Notes under the pieces: generated by a model | Databases searched by the model: none | Told to the model about the DNA's origin: nothing | The model's input: the letters and a program-made list of their open reading frames with translations, nothing else | In this document: piece by piece, positions 9,727 to 20,385 of the stretch | Numbering within the stretch: the first letter of the stretch is position 1 | Layout: every line of letters begins with the position of its first letter | Position numbers and translations under genes: made by a program | NCBI GenBank assembly: GCA_025769875.1 | Contig: JAGFNK010000286.1 | Location: 1-64,000, forward strand | DNA length: 64,000 nucleotides | Origin: Russula earlei | Lineage: Eukaryota > Basidiomycota > Agaricomycetes > Russulales > Russulaceae | Direction of reading: 5' to 3'

Positions 9727-12700
9727 ATGAGTACCAGTACATCCCCGCCAAACAGTGGAAATGCCCCTTCTGCAGGAGCCGTGAAAACTACCTCAAAGGC
9801 CAACTCGCGCCACTATGACGTGCCTTTCCTTGATGACGAAGGGACCGAGTTCCAGTTCTGGAAGTTCCGCATCCGAACAGTTCTCAAAACTCGAGAACTC
9901 TGGACAGTAGTTGATGGGACCTACACCAAACCCAACCCAAGCAGCGACCCCACTGGCTCCGAAGACTGGCTTTACCGAGACCGCGAGGCACACGCTCAAA
10001 TATGCCTAACGCTAAAAAACGAGCCCCTGAACTCCGTCCTTGATGCCAAAACAGCCAAAGAATGCTGGGACAAGCTGTCAGCCCGCTATGAAGGCACTGG
10101 TGAACAAAGCATCACTCACCTCATAGAGGAGTTATTCCGAGGCACACTGTCCGAGGACGAACCCGTTGAACCCCAACTCAACAGGCTGCTCCGCTGCTCG
10201 CGAACGCTTGCCACACTCGGTTTCTCAATCGAGGACAAGCTCCTCGCGTACATCCTCCTTCAAACACTCCCAGACTCCATGGCCACTCTTAAAACCATCC
10301 TTTGCACCACTAAAGTCTCCGAAATCTCCACTGATTTCATCAAATCCCAAATCATCAACGAAGAGCAACGCCGCGTGAACGCTTCTGGAACAAGCGCCAC
10401 CGCGTTCTTCGCCAAAGCCGCTAAGAAAGCAAAGGGAAAAAATAAGCAAAAGGATAAGACTAAACATTGCACTCACTGCAATATCCCTGGCCACGACGTA
10501 AAGGAATGCCGGAAATTGAAGAAGGAGCAAGCAAAGGCAGCCACACCTGCCTCCACTGCTGCGGCGACCTCCTCGTCTGCAAAGGTTGCAGTTGCTGAGA
10601 CAACCAGCGATGACGTTCAACTCTTCAGTGCAATCGCCACAGACCCATCTTCCTATCCAAATGCCGCATTCGCTCTCCGAGCACACACTATACAGCCCAG
10701 TCAGTATTGCTGGATAGTCGACTCTGGTGCATCACGCACCATGAGCTGTAACCGCGAGTGGTTCTCCACTTTCTCCACCCTCACGCCGCCAACGCGCATC
10801 ACTCTGGGTGATGACAGTGTCATCCATGCCACTGGATTCGGGCGCATCCCTGTCCGCATGAATGCAAACGGACACTGGCACAATGCCATACTCCGCGACG
10901 TACTCTTTGTCCCAGAGCTAAACGGAAATTTGCTATCAGTTGCCCAACTCTCTCGGTGTGGCGCTGATATCCATTTCACTGGGAAAAGTTGTCAGCTATT
11001 CAACCAAAAGGGAATGCTCACCTGCAATGGGCAAATCCAGGGAAAACTCTATGTTATGAACATGAGAACTGTCACCCCAGAAACAGCCCGGATCGCACGC
11101 GTCAAAAGCTTCCCAGCTGAGGGCGAAGACATGCAGTCCACAGACGAGACTGCCTTAATCGCGCGTTGCACAGCCTCCAAAGCTGACATCGACACCTGGC
11201 ATCGTCGATTAGGCCACCTTAACGTCGACACTGTAGTGCGCATGGTCAGAAAAGGGATGGTGAAAGGAATGGAAATCTCAAACAGCGCACCTACCACACT
11301 CTGTGAGCCCTGCATCAAAGGCAAACAAACACGCCTTGACATCCAAAAGTCCACGGAAATGCGCGCCAACACAGTGCTTGGCCGCGTCTTCTCAGACGTC
11401 TGTGGAAAGATGCCAACACGCTCACACAAAGGCTTCGAGTATTTCGTCACCTTCACAGACGATAAATCTCGAAAAGTGTTTGTCGAAGGGTTACGCCACA
11501 AAAGTGACGTCGCACGCCACCTCAAAGCATTCATTGCGCGCGCTGAACTGGAAACCGGCCACCGCATGAAAGTTCTTCGCAGTGATGGAGGAGGTGAATA
11601 TATTGGCCATGAAGTCAAAAACCATCTGGAAAGCAAGGGGATCAGGCAAGAACTTACGACGCCCGACACCCCCCAGCACAATGGTGTTGCCGAACGCATG
11701 AACCGCACCTTACTTGACAAGGTCCGTGCAATGCTGAGCGACGCTGGCCTACCAGAATCATTCTGGTATGTCGCACTTCAACACGCTGCCCTTCTGCACA
11801 ACGTCTCTCCAACACGTGCACTTGGAGACATCACACCAGAAGAAGCCTGGAGCGGAAACAAACCTGATGTTTCCCGCCTCCGTGTTTTTGGCTCCCGCGC
11901 GTTCGTACACATCCCGACCAAAAAACGTAGCAAATTGGCTGCAAAGTCATTAGTGTGCACGTTCCTTGGGTATGCCCAAAACCACAAAGCTTACCATCTG
12001 ATACATCGACCTTCACACCGCTTCCTGGAGTCACGCGACGTCATCTTCGATGAAGGGGGCCCAGTCAAATCCTTTGAACGTGTTATCATCCAAACTGACG
12101 ACACGGACGACATGGACACAGCAGATGAACCTATTATTACTCCGCAAACTGAAACTCCCCTGTCCGAAGCTCTATCAGAAAGTGAAAGTGAAGTCGAAGA
12201 AACACTTACCATACAACCCCCGGCTCCACCTGAGCCTATCTCTTCCCGTCCGAAACGCACACTCCGCGCACCGATCCGTGATGATGATCCGCGCTACTCT
12301 GTAACCTCATATGGCTCACGAAAGCGTCCTACAGAACATGCCAATGCAGCCCTAGACATCACCATGAATGACCCACGCACCTATGCTCAGGCCATGGCAC
12401 GTCCGGACGCTGCTGAGTGGGAAGTGGCTTGCGAGGAAGAAAGACGCTCATTCGAGCGCATGGGCGTATATGAAATCGCCCCACGTCCCAAAGATCGCAA
12501 GGTCGTTGGAAGTAAATGGGTATTCCGCATCAAGCGGGGGCCCGATGGCTCCACCCAAAAATATAAGGCCCGCGTCGTAGCGCAGGGCTTCACACAAGTC
12601 GAGGGGATCGACTATGACGAAACGTTCGCGCCTGTTGCGAAATTCGCCTCCCTTCGTACTGTACTTGCTCTTGCCGCTGAACGTGACCTAGAAGTCCACC

Positions 12701-13911
12701 AGATGGACGTTAAATCAGCATACCTCAATGGGGAACTAAAAGAAGAAATATTTATGGAACCCCCACCTGGTTTCGACATCCCCGAAGGCATGGTATTGCG
12801 CCTCATCAAAGCCCTGTATGGCACCAAACAAGGCGGCCGCGTCTGGTACGAAGACATCCGAGGCAAACTCGGCTCCATGGGTTATCAACGCACGGAGGCC
12901 GACCACGCCGTCTTCACACGCACACATGATGGAGACCTCTCCATCATCGCCTTATACGTTGATGATATCATAATGGCATCTAAATCTATGGAAACCATCA
13001 ACAAAGACAAATCAGCCCTGAAACGGCACTACGAGATGACCGACCTTGGTGACATCTCCTGGATCTTGGGCATGCGAATCACACGGAATCGCGATGCTGG
13101 TTGGATGGCCCTCTCTCAAGAAAAATATATCAATGAAATCCTAGAGAAGTATGGCAAAGCTGACGTGCGCCCCATCAGCACACCAACACTTGCGAACGAG
13201 CACCTCATGAAGCTCACCTCGCCTGAGATCAACGCCAAAACCTACCAAAGTGCTATTGGTGCACTTATGTACCCAATGCTTGGTACACGTCCTGATCTTG
13301 CATACACTGTGGCAGCTCTTGGCCGACACGCTGCGAACCCAGGACCTGAACACCAGCGCGCACTTGATCGCGTGTTTCGATACCTCCGAGCCACCAGCAC
13401 TCACCAGCTTGTTTTTCAACGAGGAGTCCCTGGTGGCACCATTTTGCATGGTTTCGTCGATGCAGACTGGGCCAGTGATGTGAATGACCGCAAATCCACA
13501 TCAGGCTTTGTATTCATGCTGGGAGGAGCAATCAGCTGGAGTTCGAAAAAACAAAGCTCAGTTGCTCTTTCAAGCACTGAAGCCGAGTATATCGCCGCCG
13601 CGCATGCTACAAAAGAGTTAGTGTGGCTCAGACGCTTGCTGAGTGAACTAGGGACAAACCTTCACTCTCCAACCACTCTTCATGTGGACAACCAGTCCGC
13701 AATAGCCATCGCGCGGAACCCCGAGTTTCACGACAGGACCAAGCATATTGAAGTCCGACATCATTTTTTGCGGCACAAAGTTGAAAGCGAGGAGCTTTGC
13801 TTTCAGTACATCCCCACTGAGGACCAAACTGCTGATGTTTTGACCAAAGGACTTGCTCGAGAAAAGCATGAAAAGTTCTCCAGCGAGATGGGACTTCGCC
13901 ACGCAGGCTGA
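9727..13911 (+). CDS. Copia Gag-Pol polyprotein, intact (1394 aa)
   Basis: Encodes all proteins of the young copia element in one frame. In order: Gag with a UBN2-type region (about 30-220) and a CCHC zinc knuckle (C248-x2-C251-x4-H256-x4-C261); aspartic protease with DSGA at 332-335; integrase with an HHCC zinc region (H492, H497, then CEPC) and a DDE core (SDVCG, RSDGGGEY, and the TPQHNGVAERMNR segment holding the Glu); reverse transcriptase with YVDD at 1077-1080; and RNase H (FVDADWASD, STEAEYIA, HVDNQSAIA). The order INT before RT is diagnostic of Ty1/copia (Pseudoviridae). The length and absence of stops are normal for a working copy. The start is the first ATG after the primer site. 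CpG content is high, unlike the related broken copy around it. Confidence 0.97.
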   Translation: MSTSTSPPNSGNAPSAGAVKTTSKANSRHYDVPFLDDEGTEFQFWKFRIRTVLKTRELWTVVDGTYTKPNPSSDPTGSEDWLYRDREAHAQICLTLKNEPLNSVLDAKTAKECWDKLSARYEGTGEQSITHLIEELFRGTLSEDEPVEPQLNRLLRCSRTLATLGFSIEDKLLAYILLQTLPDSMATLKTILCTTKVSEISTDFIKSQIINEEQRRVNASGTSATAFFAKAAKKAKGKNKQKDKTKHCTHCNIPGHDVKECRKLKKEQAKAATPASTAAATSSSAKVAVAETTSDDVQLFSAIATDPSSYPNAAFALRAHTIQPSQYCWIVDSGASRTMSCNREWFSTFSTLTPPTRITLGDDSVIHATGFGRIPVRMNANGHWHNAILRDVLFVPELNGNLLSVAQLSRCGADIHFTGKSCQLFNQKGMLTCNGQIQGKLYVMNMRTVTPETARIARVKSFPAEGEDMQSTDETALIARCTASKADIDTWHRRLGHLNVDTVVRMVRKGMVKGMEISNSAPTTLCEPCIKGKQTRLDIQKSTEMRANTVLGRVFSDVCGKMPTRSHKGFEYFVTFTDDKSRKVFVEGLRHKSDVARHLKAFIARAELETGHRMKVLRSDGGGEYIGHEVKNHLESKGIRQELTTPDTPQHNGVAERMNRTLLDKVRAMLSDAGLPESFWYVALQHAALLHNVSPTRALGDITPEEAWSGNKPDVSRLRVFGSRAFVHIPTKKRSKLAAKSLVCTFLGYAQNHKAYHLIHRPSHRFLESRDVIFDEGGPVKSFERVIIQTDDTDDMDTADEPIITPQTETPLSEALSESESEVEETLTIQPPAPPEPISSRPKRTLRAPIRDDDPRYSVTSYGSRKRPTEHANAALDITMNDPRTYAQAMARPDAAEWEVACEEERRSFERMGVYEIAPRPKDRKVVGSKWVFRIKRGPDGSTQKYKARVVAQGFTQVEGIDYDETFAPVAKFASLRTVLALAAERDLEVHQMDVKSAYLNGELKEEIFMEPPPGFDIPEGMVLRLIKALYGTKQGGRVWYEDIRGKLGSMGYQRTEADHAVFTRTHDGDLSIIALYVDDIIMASKSMETINKDKSALKRHYEMTDLGDISWILGMRITRNRDAGWMALSQEKYINEILEKYGKADVRPISTPTLANEHLMKLTSPEINAKTYQSAIGALMYPMLGTRPDLAYTVAALGRHAANPGPEHQRALDRVFRYLRATSTHQLVFQRGVPGGTILHGFVDADWASDVNDRKSTSGFVFMLGGAISWSSKKQSSVALSSTEAEYIAAAHATKELVWLRRLLSELGTNLHSPTTLHVDNQSAIAIARNPEFHDRTKHIEVRHHFLRHKVESEELCFQYIPTEDQTADVLTKGLAREKHEKFSSEMGLRHAG

Positions 13912-13918
13912 GGGGGCG
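13909..13918 (+). promoter_or_regulatory. Polypurine tract of young copia element
   Basis: The short G-rich run GAGGGGGCG directly before the 3' LTR fits the plus-strand priming site. It overlaps the stop codon of the polyprotein. The same run precedes the old element's 3' LTR at 19961-19969. Confidence 0.75.
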
Positions 13919-14166
13919 TGTTGGAGTTGTGGCCAGCCACAGCGTGACGAGTCAGTCATGTGCTCACGTGGCGCGTGACAAACAAGCGCAAATGTATATA
14001 GTTCGTTTTACGGAATTTTCTCGTCCCTCAGTCTTCTACAATAAGACTGAGGTCAGTCACACACTCATTTACTTCGCACACGTAACTGATTACTCCTTTA
14101 GTATTCGCTACAGGTTAGAACACTCCTTAATATAGTCTTCTACAATAAGACTGAGTATTCGCTACA
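13919..14166 (+). repeat. 3' LTR of young copia element (248 bp)
   Basis: Same length and, by eye, same sequence as 9398-9645. Followed by the target duplication TTTGT at 14167-14171. Confidence 0.95.
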
Positions 14167-15061
14167 TTTGTCACTTTCACCAATGACAAGTCCTGAAAAG
14201 TCTTTGTTGAGGGACTACGCCATAAAAGTGATGTCGCGCACCACCTGAAAGCCTTCATCACATGAGCCAAACTCAAAACTGGCCTTCACATGAAAGCTCT
14301 GCCCAGCTATGGGGGGGGCGAATACACAGGCTCCAAATTACCAAATACCTTGAGGGCAAGGGTATCAAGCAGGAGATTACAACGCCTGACACCCCACAGC
14401 ACAATGGTGTGGCCGAGCACATGAACCGGACACTCCTCAACAAAGTTTGCGCGATGCTGACTGACGCTGAACTGCCAGAATTGTTCTGGTATGCAGCCCT
14501 CGAATATGCGGCCCTTTTGCACAACATCGTCCCAACACATGCCCTCGAGGACACCACCCCAGAGGAAGTCTGCAGTGGAAATAAGCCCGATGTCTCCTGC
14601 CTTTGTGTCTTTGGTGCCCGAGCATTCGTGCACATCCCAGACAAAATATGTAGCAAATTGGCTGCAAAGTCATTACTCTGCATGTTCCTCAGATACGCAC
14701 AAAATCATAAAGCTTACCGCCTGGTCCATCGACCGTCGCACCATTTCCTGGAGTCTCACAATGTGATCTTTGATGAAGGGGGGGCAGCTAACTCATTTGA
14801 GCATCATCATCATCCAACATGACCATGACAATGCAGACACATCGAGCGTGTCCATAGACACTCCACCTCCCAGATTCTCCCCATCCAAACCTCCATCAGA
14901 AACTGAAAGTGAGACTGAAGTCGAGAGCACACTCACCTCCCAACCGTCTGCCATACCTGAACCAACCAACACCTGCCCCAAACACACTATTCGCATGCCC
15001 ATCTGCGATGATGACCCACACTATTCTGTGACATCATATGGGTCACGAAAACATACTGCGG
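14167..15061 (+). pseudogene. Old copia polyprotein remnant: integrase continued
   Basis: Continues the integrase of the old element after the nested insertion, with stops (for example in the NDKS*KVF stretch and near 14265). The segment 14262-14822 reads the integrase C-terminal half, including TPQHNGVAEHMNRTL and the FLESHNVIFDEGG region, with many Arg-to-His/Cys changes relative to the intact copy. It ends in the linker before reverse transcriptase, at the solo LTR. Confidence 0.85.
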
Positions 15062-15558
15062 TGTAAGGTGAGCCATATCGCTGGCCTCGGAACCACGTGC
15101 GGACCGCGCGCGATGCGTGACGCTCGACCTCCTCCCACACCTTGCCTCCTTCCTCGCATCGCATCGCCCAGTCCTCGCCACCGACCACGTGCACACACCA
15201 CGCCTCGGCACACGCGACGCGTTCGCATCTCAGGCCTTTCACCATGGCCTCGACCGTCTCGACCAGTCTCAATTCTCTTTCATGCCTATCTCCCTTTCAT
15301 GCCTTTCATCCTTAGTACTTCTCTCCTGTATATAAAACACCTAGCTACTCTGTAGTAAAAAAAAAGAGGAAGAATACAGTCTTCTTGAGTTCCCCTTACC
15401 TTCAGTCAGAAACAACTGCGCGCGAGTGATCTTGCTCCCCTCTCCTCTCCTTCTCTTCTCCCTTCCTCCTCATTCCTCTTGCTCTTGGGTCAAGACAACC
15501 GTCTTTGGATCGCCGTCCAGCCCCACGAACTCTGCGCGCCCTGGTTTGGCTCGCTTCA
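15062..15558 (+). repeat. Probable solo LTR (497 bp)
   Basis: Starts TGTAAGG and ends CTTCA, flanked by GCGG on both sides (15058-15061 and 15559-15562). Removing it and one GCGG restores the collinear copia linker. It holds a TATATAAA box near 15329 and a run of nine A near 15356. No coding region of its own is present, so it fits a solo LTR left by recombination. The start TGTAAGGTGAG recurs at 17512. Confidence 0.7.
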
Positions 15559-15865
15559 GCGGAAAGTGCCAACTTAGCTCACACAACCACAACTGACAAG
15601 CCACGCACCTATGCCCAGGCTATGGCCAGACCTGACACAGCCAAATGGGAAATTGCCTGCAACGATGAGCGCCGCTCATTCAAGTGCATGAGCATGTATG
15701 AGATCGCTCCGTGCCCCAAAGATCGGAAGGTTGTTGGGAGCAAGTGGGTCTTCCACATCAAGCAAGGACCCAATGGCACTATCCAAAAGTACAAGGCCCA
15801 CATTGTTGCACAGGGTTTCACACAGATTGAAGGCATTGACTATGACGAGACCTTCGCACCCATAG
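15559..15865 (+). pseudogene. Old copia polyprotein remnant: start of reverse transcriptase
   Basis: Reads TYAQAMARPDTAKWEIAC onward to the DYDETFAPIA motif, matching the start of the intact copia reverse transcriptase (GIDYDETFAPVAKFAS). It is cut at the Ala codon by the DNA transposon that follows. Confidence 0.88.
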
Positions 15866-16229
15866 CATCAGGAAAAAACGAAAATGCTATGTAGCGCTAT
15901 ATAGCTACCATAGCGTCTGTAGCAACTTTACAACCATCGAGGTTTCATGCCTACATAGCAACCACCAAACTCTATATAGCCGCCACCAGGGTTATATAGA
16001 GCACCATTGACTACATTTCTTCCACCAATGCTACATAAATCATACAATGTTATATCAACAACATAAATGTACATTTCTTCCCATCATCAACCATACCTAT
16101 GTAGCCAACCACATGCTTATGTTCTACTGATTGCAACATTGTTATGATAAACAACTCAGGCACTGAAATTCACACAAATGTCAGGAAACAATATATATTT
16201 CACATATCAACGCTAACTAATTTTTTGAA

Positions 16230-17511
16230 CTACAGTCGGATACTCGCCTCCGCGGCGCTGTTCCGGCTCTCGCGCGCGGCACTTCTTGGGACTGCGCCCG
16301 TAGCCGTTGTCGTCATTTGCGTATGCGTTCTAAGCGGCGTCTCGTCGTCGCTCCATATGTCCATTTCTCCCCCCGAGCACTTGACGAAAGGCCGGAGAGT
16401 ATGAGAGAGTGCACAAAAACGAAAAGGAATAACGCACCTGTTCACTGTTCATCGGCCTGTGCCCAGGGAGCGAGGGCCACCTTCTCTCGTTTCTTGGACT
16501 TGGACAGTGGTGTCGGAGGCTTTGTCGCGGTAAGAGGAGGCATCAAGGACGATGCAGAAGACGGCACCAGGGTACAGGTGAGTCGAGACGTGAACGTGTG
16601 TTCAACGTTTTGAAGCCGCGCGAAGCCTGTGCAAAGGAAAGCAGAGGGGAGTGACAAAAAAACGAAAAGCGAAGGAAAGGGTAATGCACAGAATGCGTAA
16701 GACACTCATTGAAGACGCCGAGCATGGTTGTACTTGTCACTGTGACAGTGAGATTGCGCAAGTAAAAGGAAACCCGAAACGCACATTGGCGAGACCTAGG
16801 GAAAGGGTCGCACTTTCGTTTTCTGTGATGTGCCCATCCCCTGAAATACCATTTCCTGCATGCGGGAGCTCGCTTTCGGTTCAAGCGTACTTTACCTTCA
16901 AGCAACGTGTGTTTTCCCCCGCGCGCGATTTTAGTTAAGTTGTTTGTGTGCGTTTTTTTTCTTTCACTTAAATACAAGTCCTCTCATATGTCGTTGTCGT
17001 CCCCATCGTCACCACTGCAGTAACACAGAAGAAGGGAGTGAGAAGGCAGCTTGAAGGCCAACAAGAGGCTGTTTAGTAGGAAGGAGAGGGGAGATGATGA
17101 GAGAGTGCGTGAAAACGAAACAAAAAACGCACCCGCGGAAACAACATGGCGCGGGAAAACTCGAAAACTCGAATGACTTGGGTAATAGCCGGTGAAAACT
17201 TGATGAAACTGGCAGCTTGAGAGTCTTGAACTGGGACCATGGGGAAGGAAGAGTGGGCAGGAGAGGGGAAAGAGGGGAAGAATGACGGCAAAAGAAAATG
17301 AACGCGATTAGTAAAAACGAAGAGGCCGTCGTCAAAAAAGGTTTGAAGTTGACGAGTTGCACATGTTGGCCTTTTTTACCTTGTGCCTTGCCATCACATA
17401 TGTCAACATCCCATTGCATACTCACATAGACAGCAAGCAGCATTTTTCACGCGTGACCACTCTCACTTGCATGTTCCCCATGTGCTCTCTCCCCTCTCCT
17501 CTCCTTTGCAC
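16230..17511. other. GC-rich interior of the DNA transposon, no clear gene
   Basis: Contains diverged direct repeats of a GAGAGAGTGC...AAAACGAAA...AACGCACC block (about 16400-16440 and 17098-17133, with partial units near 16655 and 17310). Short open frames exist on both strands but none is convincing. It may be captured host sequence or a decayed transposase. Confidence 0.4.
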
Positions 17512-18205
17512 TGTAAGGTGAGTTGCGGGCTTGGACGTGGATCACGGCGGACTGGCCAACGCTGACCAAGCGTCACCCACACCCACCGCGAGAGACAAGT
17601 CAACAAGTCAACAGCCGAAACGCCCGACACGCGCGCCCCACAACTCCCACTCTCCCACCACCACGTCACACACGCAAGCACACCACGCCCTCCGCCTCTC
17701 GCCTCCGATGCACACACTCGCTCCTCCGCCTCCGACGTCGCTACCACCCACGCGCACCCGTACGCATACCCCCACGCTCACCCCCACGCGTACACTCGCT
17801 CACCGCACGCCCGCCACTGCCTCATCAGGCAGAAGTCCTCAATGCTCGAGACCTGGCCGACCACCCCTTCACGGCATTTCGGCCACGCCGACTAGTGCCC
17901 ACTCGTTGCTACAGCCCCCTTTACTATACCCTTCCAAAGCCTAGCTTCGTTACACCTGTCGCCTCAACGCCGCGATCACACGCGTCCATACCCATTTATC
18001 TCAGAATACATTTCCCTCTCTTTAGCTACCCTCATTCTAGGATACCATTTAGTCTAGCTCCAGTCCTAATGTACATAAAAACCAGCCTTCGTCTCTAGGA
18101 CGAAGGCAAGAAAGGAAGGAATTAGAAAGAAAGAAAGAAAGAAGCAAGCAAGAAACCCTTTTACCCCCACTTCGACCGACTCGCGCGCACGGCCGCCTCC
18201 CATCA
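17512..18205 (+). repeat. LTR-like sequence inside the DNA transposon
   Basis: Begins TGTAAGGTGAG, like the solo LTR at 15062, and shows the same layout: a GC-rich, proline-codon-like upstream part, then TACATAAAA (about 18070) and a downstream GAAAGAAAGAAAG tract. The right end is uncertain; CATCA at 18205 is a guess and no target duplication was found. Confidence 0.4.
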
Positions 18206-18683
18206 GGAGAGGAGAGGCGAGAAAGAAAACAGTGTCATCAGGGGAGAAGGAGAGGGGGAGGATGGGAAAGGGGAGAGTGGGTTGGGGAGGAGAGGAGAGG
18301 AGAATATGCAGCATAGCATGGCCAATCAGTAAGGCTCGATAGTGCAATATAATTATAATAACCAATAGTCTCCATAGAGCAATGTAATTGAACAATTGTC
18401 TCCATAGTGCAATGTAATAAACTGATTGTCTCCATAGTGCAATGTAGTAAACTGATCATCTCCATAGCCAACCAGAATTTCAGTCATCCTACATAGTGAT
18501 ATGTAGACTTGGTTTCATCTACTGTGCCTACATAAATATAGTCATAAACTACTGGAACTACATTGAGCAATATAGACTTACTATGATGCTATAGAGCACT
18601 ACATAGTATGTTGTTGTGCTATGGTGTCTATGGTGTCTACAGAATTAAGCGGTGTCTACGGACCGGACCGGTTTTTCCTGATG

Positions 18684-19962
18684 AGCCAAGTTCGCCTCCC
18701 TTCATATGATACTAGCCCTTGCTGCTGAACGCGACCTAGAAGTCCATCAAATGGACATTAAATCGGCATACCTGAACAGAGAGCTCAAAGAGGAAATTTT
18801 CATGGAGCCTCCTCCTGGTTTTGATGTACCCAAAGACATGGTCTTGTGCCTAATCAAAACCCTCTACAGCACAAAGCAAGGTGGACATGTCTAGTATGAG
18901 GACATCCATGGCAAACTCAATGCCATGGGCTATTGACAAACCAACGCCGACCACACCGTTTTCACCCACATGATTGAGGGGGACCTATCCATCATTGCCC
19001 TATATGTTGACAACATAACAATGGCTTCAAAACACATTGAAACCATCAATAAAGACAAATCAGCCCTAAAACAACACTACGAAATGACTGACCTAGGTGA
19101 AATCTCCTGGATCCTAGGCATGCACATCATGCAAGACCACAGTGCCGGCTGGATTGCCCTCTCCCAGGAAAAATACATACACGAAATCCTGGAAAAGCAT
19201 GGAAAGTCAGATTCACATCCCATCTGCACGCCGACACTAATGAACAAACACCTCACCAAACTCACCTCACCTGAAATTGACGTAAAGTCATATCAGAGCA
19301 CCATTGGCACACTCATGTATCCAATGCTTGGCACACGTCCTGATCTCGCATACACAGTAGCAGCCCTTGGGCAACACGCTGCCAACCCAGGTGCTGAGCA
19401 TCAGTGCGTGCTCGATTGCACGTTCCGATACCTCCAAGCCACAAGCAATGGCCAGCTCGTATTCCAACACAGAGTCCCTGGCAGCACTGTCTTGCACAGT
19501 TTCACCGATGCAGACTGGGCTAGCGATGTCAATGATCGCAAATCCACATCCAGTTTCATATTCATGCTTGGAGGGGGCACAATCAGCTGGAGTTCTAAAA
19601 AACAAACCTCAGTTGCTCTCTTGAGCACCAAGGCCAGATACATCACCACCATGCATGCTACAAAAGAATCAATTTGGCTCAGATGTCTATTGAGTGAACT
19701 TGGGACGAACCTTCACTCCCCAACCATCCTTCATGTGGACAACCAATCCGCAATCGCCATCGCACGAAACCCCAAGTTCCACAACCAAACCAAACACATT
19801 GAAGTCCAACACCATTTCCTGCAACACAAAGCCAAAGCCAAAGAGATTTGTCTCCAGTACATCCCAACTGAGGACCAAGTTGCCAACGTCTTGACCAAAG
19901 GCCTTACACGTGAGAAGCATGAGAAGTTTTCAAAGGCTATGGGATTACGCCATGCAGGCTGA
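18684..19962 (+). pseudogene. Old copia polyprotein remnant: reverse transcriptase and RNase H
   Basis: Resumes at AKFAS and runs to the end of the polyprotein. Stops occur at about 18894 and 18937; from 18970 a 330-codon frame is open to the natural end. The polymerase motif reads YVDN instead of YVDD, so a catalytic Asp is lost. RNase H motifs survive (FTDADWASDVND, HVDNQSAIAIA), but STEAEYIA has become STKARYIT. Most differences from the intact copy are Arg to Gln/His/Cys and Asp to Asn, as expected from C-to-T and G-to-A changes. Confidence 0.9.
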
Positions 19963-19969
19963 GGGGGCA

Positions 19970-20291
19970 TGTTGGAGTTACAGCCACAGTGCGACGACAA
20001 CACCAGCTTGGAAGTCCAAGCTCTGAGTTCCGAGACTCACACATATGCACGTTTAGATAACATGGCTTTCCTTTCATGCCACTTTACCTTTGACTGATTC
20101 AAGTATATAATGTACTATACTTTCACCCTCACACCTCAGTCTTGATTCTCACAGACTGAGGTCAGTTACATTTTCTATCTCGTTAACTTTCAATACTAAT
20201 ACTATACTACCTAGCGCGATACTATCGCTACAGGTTAGAACACTTAATATAGTCTTGATTCTCACAGACTGAGTGCGATACTATCGCTACA
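19970..20291 (+). repeat. 3' LTR of old copia element (322 bp)
   Basis: TGTTGGAG...GCTACA, the same length as 7272-7593, followed by the duplication GTACA at 20292-20296. Confidence 0.9.
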
Positions 20292-20385
20292 GTACAAACT
20301 ATAGAAATTATCTCAGACTCTTTGGACCACTCCAATCAGATTCAAGGGGCATAAACTTGTTGTGTCAGACCTATAGGTGACTCAG

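Larger units (their letters stand above)
9398..14166 (+). mobile_element. Young, complete Ty1/copia retrotransposon
   Basis: A 4,769-bp element with two 248-bp LTRs that look identical throughout, a perfect TTTGT target duplication, a primer site, one uninterrupted 1394-codon polyprotein, and a purine run before the 3' LTR. Identical LTRs mean very recent insertion, since the two are copied from one template at integration. It sits inside the integrase gene of the older, related copia element. All catalytic signatures are present, so it is potentially active. Confidence 0.96.
15866..18683. mobile_element. Non-autonomous DNA transposon with terminal inverted repeats (2.8 kb)
   Basis: The insert interrupts the copia reverse transcriptase between ...FAPIA and KFAS.... 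Its ends are inverted repeats: left CATCAGGAAAAAAC, right GTTTTTCCTGATG (one A difference). The flanking AG is repeated, and excising the element with one AG restores a collinear frame. The first and last few hundred bases are filled with CTACATAG/CTATGTAG, TATATAG and ATAGTGCAATGTA-type subterminal repeats, typical of transposase-binding ends. No transposase frame is seen inside, so it is non-autonomous. The interior (about 16230-17500) is GC-rich. I cannot assign a superfamily; a 2-bp duplication with subterminal repeats would fit CACTA-like (EnSpm) elements, but the tip is not CACTA. Confidence 0.7.
7272..20291 (+). mobile_element. Old Ty1/copia retrotransposon, broken by three later insertions
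   Basis: Two 322-bp LTRs (7272-7593 and 19970-20291) in the same orientation are flanked by a perfect 5-bp duplication, GTACA (7267-7271 and 20292-20296), so they are the ends of one insertion. Between them a copia polyprotein is readable in pieces, homologous throughout to the intact element nested inside. The pieces are 7660-9397, 14167-15061, 15559-15865 and 18684-19962. The interruptions are a young copia element, a solo LTR and a DNA transposon. The coding pieces contain stops and frameshifts and have lost many CpG sites, so it is dead. Confidence 0.92.

Noticed and set aside
17523..18098. Pro/Thr/Arg-rich 191-aa plus frame
   Set aside because: Low-complexity C-rich DNA inside an LTR-like sequence; a second phase is equally open.
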